Notes under the pieces: model-generated | The model's database searches: none | Told to the model about the DNA's origin: nothing | The model's input: the letters and a program-made list of their open reading frames with translations, nothing else | Assembly (NCBI GenBank): GCA_023390115.1 | Contig: JAEWDM010000040.1 | Coordinates: 407,996 to 471,995 of the forward strand | From: Bacillota bacterium | GTDB lineage: Bacteria; Bacillota; Clostridia; Acetivibrionales; DSM-27016 | Length of the DNA stretch: 64,000 nucleotides | Direction of reading: 5' to 3' | Shown: positions 54,901 to 61,200 of the stretch, in pieces | Layout: every line of letters starts with the position of its first letter | Numbering within the stretch: position 1 is the first letter of the stretch | Translations under genes and position numbers: made by a program

Positions 54901-57900
54901 GTACTTGAATACTGTACTAAGTTGTTCAGAAAGGATACCATGGAAAGGCTTTCGGGGCACTATATAAATATATTGAGGGAAATGGCCGGGAACCCGGGTA
55001 TGAAGATATCTGAAATAGACATGATGCCGGAGGAAGAGAGAAGAAGGATACTCTATGACTTCAATGATACGGCAGCGGAGTATCCTAAGGGCAGCACCGT
55101 ACATGAGCTGTTTGAAGAGCAGGCAGAGAAGGCCCCTGACAATATAGCCCTGGTGTTTGAAGACAAACAGCTCACGTACAGGCAGTTGAATGAGAAGTCA
55201 AACCAGCTGGCGAGAGTATTGAGGGATAAAGGGATAGTACCCGGCAGCATAGCAGGAATAATGACCGAAAGATCGCTTGAGATGGTAATAGGTATACTCG
55301 GCATCCTAAAGGCGGGAGGGGCGTACCTGCCAATAGACCCCGGATATCCGCAGGACAGGGTAAGGTACATGCTGGAGGACAGCGGGGCCGGCATACTGCT
55401 TACACAGGGACACCTTGGGCAGAAGGCGGGCTTCAAGGGAGAAATACTTGATGTAGAAGATGGCGGCATATTCAGGGGCGACGGTAAAAACCCGGATAAA
55501 ACCGGTATATCGGGTAATGCGGCGTATGTAATATATACATCAGGGTCTACCGGTATTCCCAAAGGAGTAGTGGTGGAGCACATGTCGCTAATCAACCTGT
55601 CATACTGGCATAAAGAGTGCTTTAATGTTATGGACTGCGATAGAAGTGCCAAGTATGCGGGATTTGGCTTTGATGCCTCTGTGTGGGAGATATTCCCTTA
55701 TCTTGTATCCGGGGCTTCGATTTATATTTTAAATGAGGAAGCCTTACTTGATATAAACAAGCTAAACCGGTATTTTGAAGAAAATAATATAACCATAGGC
55801 TTTTTGCCTACCCAGGTATGTGAACAGTTTATAAAGCAGGAAAACAGCACGCTTAAAACACTGCTAACGGGTGGTGATAAGCTTAATTCTTTCAGCAGGA
55901 AAAGCTACCGGATATTCAATAACTATGGCCCTACAGAGAATACCGTTGTCACGACAAGCTTTCTGATAGATGGAGAATATGCCAACATACCAATCGGCAA
56001 GCCAATAAGCAACACAAAAGTATATATAGTGGGCAATAATGACAGCCTACAGCCGTTGGGAGTAGCCGGAGAACTATGTATATCAGGGGCTGGGCTGGCC
56101 AGAGGGTATCTGAACAGGCCGGAGCTTACGGCAGAAAAGTTTGTGGACAACCCCTTCATGCCAGGGGAGAGAATGTACCGGACAGGGGACCTGGCAAGAT
56201 GGCTGCCTGACGGCAATATAGAATTTCTGGGGAGGATAGACCACCAGGTGAAGATACGCGGCTTCAGGATAGAGCTTGGCGAAATAGAAGCACAGCTGTT
56301 AAAGCATAAGGACATAAAGGAAGCGATTGTAATACTGAAGGAGGGCGCAAACGGGGATAAATGCCTTTGTGCATACATTGTGCCGGAAAATGACATCACA
56401 GTATCCGGCATAAGGGACTGCCTGTCAAGGCAGCTGCCCGGGTACATGATACCTTCACATTTCATAAAGCTGGAGCATATGCCGCTGACCCCTAACGGCA
56501 AGATAGACAGGAAAGCCCTGCCCGGGCCTGACGGAAGCATAAAAGCGGCAGCGGAATATGAGGCGCCTGCCGGTGCCATACAAGAGAGGCTGGCAGAGAT
56601 ATGGCAGGAGATACTAAGAGTAGATAAGGTAGGAATAAATGATAGCTTTTTTGAACTGGGAGGGGATTCGATAAAGGCACTGCAGGTGTCATCCCGCCTA
56701 TATGAGCATGGATTGAAGATGGAAATAAAGGATATGATTAAAAATCCCAGAATAAAGGAATTGAGCAAATATATATCGGAGGCAGCTGCTAAAGCAAGTC
56801 AAGGGATAGTAGAAGGGGAAATAGGGCTTACGCCAATCCAGAAATGGTTCTTTGAGCTTGAGAATGAAATGACGGGCCACTTTAACCAATCAGTTATGCT
56901 GTATAGAAATGAAGGGATTGAGGAAGAAATTGTAAGAAGAGTTTTCGCTGCTGTTATTGAGCATCATGATGCCTTGAGAATGGTATACAGGGTGAAGGAT
57001 GGAATACAGCAATACAACCGGGGAATTGATGTGCAGCTGTTTGAGCTGAAGGTTGTTGACCTTTATGGAAATAAGGAGTATGCGGATATTGTGGAAAAAG
57101 AAGCAAGCATACTTCAAAGCAGTATAGATTTAGCCGGAGGGCCTCTTGTAAAATTGGGATTATATAAAACCGATGAGGGAGACCATCTGTTAGTTGTAAT
57201 ACACCACCTTGTAGTAGACGGGGTATCGTGGAGGATAATAATTGAAGATGTCGTCACGGCATATAATCAGGTGTTGAACGGAGCTGAGATAAAGCTTCCC
57301 GATAAAACCCAGTCGTTTAAAGAATGGTCAATGGGATTGCAGGAGTATGCAAACAGCAGAAAATTACTGGAGGAGATAGCATACTGGAAGCAAATAGAAG
57401 AGACTGATATACTGCCTCTGCCTAAGGATGGAATTCCTGACGGGAACAGGTACAAGGACAGCAGCACTTTAATAATGTCTTTATCCCGGGAAGAAACATC
57501 AAAGCTTCTCAATGAGGCAAACCATGCATACAATACTGAAATAGATGATATCCTGCTTACCGCCCTGGGGCTTGCGTTAAAAGAATGGACAGCTGCAGGC
57601 AAAGCTGCGGTGGCTTTAGAGGGCATCGGCAGAGGTGAAATAATAAAGGATATTAACATAACCAGGACCGTAGGATGGTTTACAGCAGTATACCCTGTAA
57701 TACTTGATGTAGACGGAAAGCATGGCACGGATCATTATATAACAAGCATAAAGGAGAGCCTGAGGCGTATTCCCAACAAGGGAATCGGATATGGCATATT
57801 AAAGTATCTGTCAGATAAGTATCTGTCAGATAAGTATCTGCCAGATGAAAAAAACACAGGCAAAATAATGTCCGGCATGAATCCTGAAATAATGTTCAAC

Positions 57901-58257
57901 TACCTTGGGCAGTTTGATTCTGATACCGGCACAGGGTCGTTTAAGGTGTCAGGCCTGGCATCGGGCAGCCCTGTGAGTCCGGATATGAAAAAGCTGTATC
58001 CTGTTGAGATAAACGGAGGAATATACGGAGGAAGCCTGCAGCTTAAGTTTAACTATAACAAAACGCAATTTAAGGAGGATACAATGGTAAGGCTTGCGGA
58101 GGGCTATAAAAATAAGCTTCTAAAGGTTATAGACCATTGTGTAAAACATGAGGGGACCAAACTTACGCCTCACGATTTAACCTATAAGAAGCTCTCTGTA
58201 AAAGAGCTTGATAATGTAATCGCAAAATTGAAAGCCGCTAAAGGGAAGGGGAATTAA
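48919..58257 (+). CDS. NRPS, modules 1-2: C-A(Thr; radical-SAM/B12 inserted)-PCP-C-A(Leu)-PCP-E
   Basis: 3112 residues, GTG start after GGAGGT. Order: condensation domain (~15-430, HHLIADG at 146-152); adenylation domain 1 (from ~463; a2 motif LKAGGAYLPI ~541), interrupted at ~588-1134 by a radical-SAM/B12-binding unit, resuming with a3 YTSGSTGQPKG (~1162); carrier protein (Ser1559, GGHSLK); second C domain (~1614, HHIISDG ~1738); adenylation domain 2 (~2054-2530); carrier protein 2 (Ser2584, GGDSIK); epimerisation domain (~2637-3075, HHLVVDGVSW, then VGWFTAVYP). Pocket residues by eye: module 1 DFWNIGMVHK (Thr code), module 2 DAWFLGNVVK (Leu code), so a Thr-D-Leu segment. An N-terminal C domain in the first module suggests acylation or an upstream partner. 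No thioesterase here. Confidence 0.95.
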   Translation: MKQKDILQDQQDINIYPLTSYQKDVWLQQSLYPLRPLYNIGGYIDVKGQFDYLTFCKALNIEIKENDAMRIRIVYRNGEPFQSFWPELDYKPDYNDFSGEENPVGFCMDRMQRDFTGVFDIKGNFLFKAEVLKLKEGLHYLYYKFHHLIADGWSFSLLHKKITDRYNQLISGTEEKGHTICSYKDFIEIDREYGNSDSYIKSTGFWKEKMKGLEEPLIIRKNKEDDSRIITSSRKTITFERNFYNSLVAFAEARSCTIFHFFLGALALYFCRVYSKNEIVIGVPTANRRNVREKSTIGLFVNIIPIRIKLDSGFSFSELMGNIKSELKECYRHQRLPLGEILRAAEVKDKKVYDIALSYQKQEFEKQFTGMSAEAVTVTHSSEMQALVVGVREFTKDKDIKIDFDYQMEIFNEAFPVENVIEHFKNILAEVLKSGGRDNIYDIDIITQGEKEKILYSFNDTAADYPGNKTLHELFEEQAERTPDNIAVVFEDEQLTYRALNERANVLARLLREKGVRQDSIVGIMVERSLEMIAGILGILKAGGAYLPISHDYPQSRVVSMLNDSGASVLLTSGQASGSFRFTSLSNTFSGTAIPTFTCPRQQIKDFNSLPIPDRTLIDYEKYSQYIGQAMVKNSITIQATRGCPYNCAYCHKIWPKAHSVRPAENIFEEVKLYYSIGVRRFVFIDDIFNLNRENSMKFFRLVTENQLKIQLFFPNGVRGDLMTEEYIDLMVQAGTVNMALALETASPRLQKLIRKNLDLDRLRENIEYITWKYPHVILELFTMHGFPTETEEEAAMTMEFIKSIKWLHFPYVHILKIYPDSDMEKIALENGISKEAIERSTGMAFHELPDTLPFPKSFTLKYQAEFLEEYFLLKERLLKVLPCQMKILTEDELVQKYNSYLPVDITSFEDLLGLTGITRNELSRNEFVDEAYGKVEEFNRKIKECFPVKEKCEDALRVMLLDLSQFFSSEKDNLYDVVEQPLGHMYLLTYLNSKFGKRICGKIGKSRIDFDSYDGLKAFIEEFKPDMIGIRALTCHREFFHKAVSMIRQWKINVPVIAGGPYATSSCSTILKDGNVDLVILGEGELTLGELVGKMLENGKRLPCQEELENLPGIAFIKRENMSACGQANRHVVFLDKIDGAPEDGCYSNLENINRPDNLAYIIYTSGSTGQPKGVMITHRNVIRLMFNSKMQFDFSPADVWTMFHSYCFDFSVWEMYGALLYGGKLVIVPRLVAQNTKEYLKLLIREGVTILNQTPTAFYSLSNEETQHDRKQLAIRYIIFGGEALKPIMLKRWKQKYPQARLVNMYGITETTVHVTYKEISEDDMESNICNIGNPIPTLSAYIMDSNMKMLPIGVPGELCVGGEGVARGYLNRPELTSQKFVRNPYKEGGRLYRSGDLARFLPGGDMEYLGRIDNQVKIRGHRIELGEVESSILKHEEVKEAVVLGKEDKSGEISLYAFIVPYKEITAAQLREFLSKELPGYMIPSYFVCLEKLPVTSNKKLDRKVLMGTYVNADTGIEYVAPENEMEERLADMWKEILGAERAGVNDNFFELGGHSLKAAALISRVHREFGVEIPLKEIFSRQSIRNLAGYIRETGRSIYASIGKAEEKEYYPASSAQKRLYVLGQIEGPSTVYNMPGIMMAEGRLDRDRLENAFRQLAARHEALRTSFEVVRGEPVQRVHKEADFEIKYMECSEEEAGEAVKRFIRPFDLGKVPLMRAGLIKTEEDRHMLMVDMHHIISDGVSLDIFIKEFTSLYSGQTLPELRIQYKDFSEWQNSLFNSGEIKKQKEYWLDVFSGEIPVLDMPADYPRPGIQSFEGDSIAFAIDRELTDKIRALSSRMGITVYMALLGAYNIMLAKYSGQEDIVVGSPIAGRPHADVGNIMGMFVNTLAMRNYPKGSKTIEEFLKEVKENCIKAYENQDYQFEELVERLEIKRDLSRNPLFDTMFALQNADISGLEVDGLRLKIYRAENRISRFDMTLNASEEEEGIAFVLEYCTKLFRKDTMERLSGHYINILREMAGNPGMKISEIDMMPEEERRRILYDFNDTAAEYPKGSTVHELFEEQAEKAPDNIALVFEDKQLTYRQLNEKSNQLARVLRDKGIVPGSIAGIMTERSLEMVIGILGILKAGGAYLPIDPGYPQDRVRYMLEDSGAGILLTQGHLGQKAGFKGEILDVEDGGIFRGDGKNPDKTGISGNAAYVIYTSGSTGIPKGVVVEHMSLINLSYWHKECFNVMDCDRSAKYAGFGFDASVWEIFPYLVSGASIYILNEEALLDINKLNRYFEENNITIGFLPTQVCEQFIKQENSTLKTLLTGGDKLNSFSRKSYRIFNNYGPTENTVVTTSFLIDGEYANIPIGKPISNTKVYIVGNNDSLQPLGVAGELCISGAGLARGYLNRPELTAEKFVDNPFMPGERMYRTGDLARWLPDGNIEFLGRIDHQVKIRGFRIELGEIEAQLLKHKDIKEAIVILKEGANGDKCLCAYIVPENDITVSGIRDCLSRQLPGYMIPSHFIKLEHMPLTPNGKIDRKALPGPDGSIKAAAEYEAPAGAIQERLAEIWQEILRVDKVGINDSFFELGGDSIKALQVSSRLYEHGLKMEIKDMIKNPRIKELSKYISEAAAKASQGIVEGEIGLTPIQKWFFELENEMTGHFNQSVMLYRNEGIEEEIVRRVFAAVIEHHDALRMVYRVKDGIQQYNRGIDVQLFELKVVDLYGNKEYADIVEKEASILQSSIDLAGGPLVKLGLYKTDEGDHLLVVIHHLVVDGVSWRIIIEDVVTAYNQVLNGAEIKLPDKTQSFKEWSMGLQEYANSRKLLEEIAYWKQIEETDILPLPKDGIPDGNRYKDSSTLIMSLSREETSKLLNEANHAYNTEIDDILLTALGLALKEWTAAGKAAVALEGIGRGEIIKDINITRTVGWFTAVYPVILDVDGKHGTDHYITSIKESLRRIPNKGIGYGILKYLSDKYLSDKYLPDEKNTGKIMSGMNPEIMFNYLGQFDSDTGTGSFKVSGLASGSPVSPDMKKLYPVEINGGIYGGSLQLKFNYNKTQFKEDTMVRLAEGYKNKLLKVIDHCVKHEGTKLTPHDLTYKKLSVKELDNVIAKLKAAKGKGN
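50680..52320 (+). other. radical-SAM + cobalamin-binding insert within adenylation domain 1
   Basis: Residues ~588-1134 of the first NRPS, between core motifs a2 and a3. It starts with a linker (NSLPIPDRTLIDYEKY ~607), followed by the radical-SAM core with CX3CX2C at Cys644/648/651 (ATRGCPYNCAYCHKIWPK) and FVFIDDIFNLN, FFPNGVRGD, MALALETASPRLQKLI and MHGFPTETEEEA. After ~85 helical residues comes a Rossmann-like domain from ~956 (VMLLDLSQFF, DVVEQPLGHMYLLTYL, KPDMIGIRALT, VPVIAGGPYAT, VDLVILGEGE, LPGIAF), as in B12-binding domains of class B radical-SAM enzymes. The DxHxxG motif is absent, as is usual for that class. Confidence 0.9.
53664..54673 (+). repeat. ~1-kb long direct repeat, copy 1 (carrier end + C domain)
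   Basis: Aligns collinearly, without indels where I checked, with 62991-64000 (constant offset 9327 nt) and is nearly identical. It encodes the end of carrier protein 1 and most of the second C domain. The high identity relative to the flanking A domains indicates recent duplication or gene conversion. A further pair (56085-56560 / 62337-62812, offset 6252) covers the A-domain C-terminal subdomains. Confidence 0.75.
57802..57846 (+). repeat. 15-nt x3 in-frame tandem repeat in the epimerisation domain
   Basis: AAGTATCTGTCAGAT occurs three times in tandem (the last copy with CTGCCAGAT), encoding KYLSD-KYLSD-KYLPD after GIGYGIL. It is a slippage-type repeat within the E domain that probably lengthens a surface helix or loop. 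Confidence 0.85.
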
Positions 58258-58260
58258 GTG

Positions 58261-61200
58261 ATGACAGAGGATCAGGACAGTATTATACAGGATATATATA
58301 CACTATCTCCAATGCAGGAGGGGATGCTGTTTCATTCGTTGCTTGATAAGAATTCGGAGGCATATTTTCAACAAATTGTATTATCGATAAACGGCTGCTT
58401 TATAGCAGATATCTTTAAAAAGAGCATGGGGGCATTAATCAAAAGGCACGAGGCATTAAGGACGGTAATCCTGCACGAGGAAATGGAGAGGCCGCTGCAG
58501 GTGGTGCTGAAAGAATGTGAGTGCGAAGTGGTTTACGAGGATATCTCAAGATACGGAGAAGAGGATAGAGAGTTATATGTGGAGGAATACAAGAGGAAGG
58601 ACCGTCAAAGGGGGTTTGACCTGTCAAAAGATGTTCTCATAAGAACCGCGGTATTGAAAATAGAAGAACAGCAGTATTTAGTAATACTAAGCTTCCATCA
58701 CATAATAATGGATGGGTGGTGCCTTGGAATATTGATGAAAGACCTTTTCGGCAGCTACAGGGCATTGCTGGATGGCAAGCCCGGTAACCCGGGAGCAGTG
58801 TATCCGTACAGCAGCTATATAGAGTGGCTGGAACAGCAGGATAAGAATGCGGGACGCGAATACTGGAAGGAATATCTTAAAGAATACGCGCAGCGTACCG
58901 GCCTTCCTGATTTAAGGAGAGGGGAGGATTCCGGCGTATATCGGAGGCAGGAAGCTGTGTTTACTCTGGATGAGGCAATTACGAAGGGCCTCGAGGACCT
59001 TGCAAAAAAAGAATCTGTTACATTGAACACCATTTTACAAAGCGTATGGGGAGTACTGCTGCAAAGATACAATAATACCCAGGATGCGGTATTCGGAGCG
59101 GTGGTGTCAGGAAGGCCTTATGAAGTAAGAGGAATAGAAACGATGGTTGGGCTTTTTATAAATACAATACCCGTCAGGGTAATGAATGGCGAAAACACAT
59201 CGTTCAGACAGCTGGTAAGGCAGGTACAGGATGCTGCTCTGAAATCTGATATATATCATTATATGCAGCTGGCGGATATAGAGTCAGAAAGCGAGCTGAA
59301 ACAGGAGCTTATAGATAACATAGTAGTGTTTGAGAATTATCCCATACAAAAAGAAGGATTAAACCTGGTAAATAAAGATGAGCTGGGATTTGAGATATGC
59401 GGCGTTGAAGTGTTTGATCAAACGAGCTACGACTTTAATGTCGTCGTTGTACCGGGAAGTAATCTGGAAATAAAATTTATTTATAATGCCAATGTGTATG
59501 GGAGAGATATTGTAGACAGGATACCTGGGCATCTGATCAGAGTGGCGGAGGAGGTAGTAGAAAATCCGGACATATTGGTAGGGAAGATAAATATTCTTCC
59601 GGAGGAAGAAAAGAAAGAAATATTGGAAAAATTCAACAATACAGAAGCTGCGTATCCAAAGGACAGTACCATCTATGCGCTGTTTGAAGAGCAGGTGGAG
59701 AAAGCGCCTGACAATATAGCCCTGGTGTTTGAGGATAAGCAGCTTACATACAGGCAGCTGAATGACAAGGCAAACCGGCTGGCAAGGGTATTGAGGGAAA
59801 AGGGAGTAAAAGCGGACAGTATAGTCGGAATTATGATTGAACGCTCCATTGAAATGATAATAGGTATACTTGCGATAATTAAAGCAGGAGGCGGGTATTT
59901 GCCCATAGACCCCGATTATCCCAGGGAAAGAATTCTTTCAATGCTTGATGACAGTAATGCCGGGGTACTGCTTACGAATAGCAATGCAGTAGTGGAAATG
60001 CCTTTTTGCCTGCTGGAAGGCATACATGCATCAAAGACGGATCATATCTATACAAAGGCCAGGGACCAAATCCTTGAATTGGATACCCTTCCTATTCCGG
60101 ATAGAACACTTGTTGATTATGAGAGATATCATAAGCATATCGGACTGGGAGCTGCGAGAAACAGCATAACCATTCAAGCCACAAGAGGATGTCCGTATAA
60201 TTGTGCATTCTGCCATAAAATATGGCCAAAAAAACATGTTGTCAGATCTGCGGAGAATATATTCAAGGAAATTGAAATTTATTACAACGTTGGTACCCGG
60301 AGATTTGTATTTATAGATGATATTTTCAATCTCGATATGAAAAACAGCAGCAGGCTGCTTAATATGATAGTTGAGAGCAATATGAAGGTTATGCTTTATT
60401 TCCCTAACGGGCTGAGAGGAGATATTCTTACAAAGGAATATATTGACCTTATGGTAAAGGCAGGAATGGTCAACCTTTCATTGGCGCTTGAAACAGCCTC
60501 GCCAAGGCTGCAGAAGCTTGTCGGCAAAAACATGAACCTTGATAAGCTCAGGGACAATATCAGGTATATACTTGAAAAGCACCCTCACGTCATTGTCGAG
60601 TTGGAATCCATTCATGGTTTCCCTACTGAATCGGAAGAAGAAGCTATAATGACGTTGAGCTTCATAAAGGAATTGAAATGGCTGCATTTCCCCTATGTAC
60701 ATCTGCTGAAGATTTATCCCAATACGGACATGGCAAGACTGGCTGAAGAGAACGGCATTTCCAGAGAGCTGATAGAAAAATGCGTAAACCTTGCATACCA
60801 TGAATTTTCTGATACCCTGCCTTTTTCAAAGAGCTTTACATCAGAGTACAAGGCCGACTTTTACAATAATTACTTCATGAATAAGGAACGTTTGCTTTAT
60901 GTATTGCCTTTGCAGATGAAGGTAATGACGGAAAAAGAGCTGGTAGCAAAATACGACAGCTACCTTCCTGTGAAAATTGACAGCTTTGATGCACTGCTCA
61001 AACTTATGAATATTACGGCAGGCGAACTGGGGGATGCGGCATTTGCGGATGAAGGATATGGCGCCGTCCCGCATTTTAACGAGGCTATCAGGGAGTATTT
61101 TCCCCGGAAGGAGCATGATGAGGATGCACTGAGGATATTGTTCCTCGATTTGTCACAGTATTTTACAGCCGACAGGGGAGAGGTATATGATGTTGTAGAG

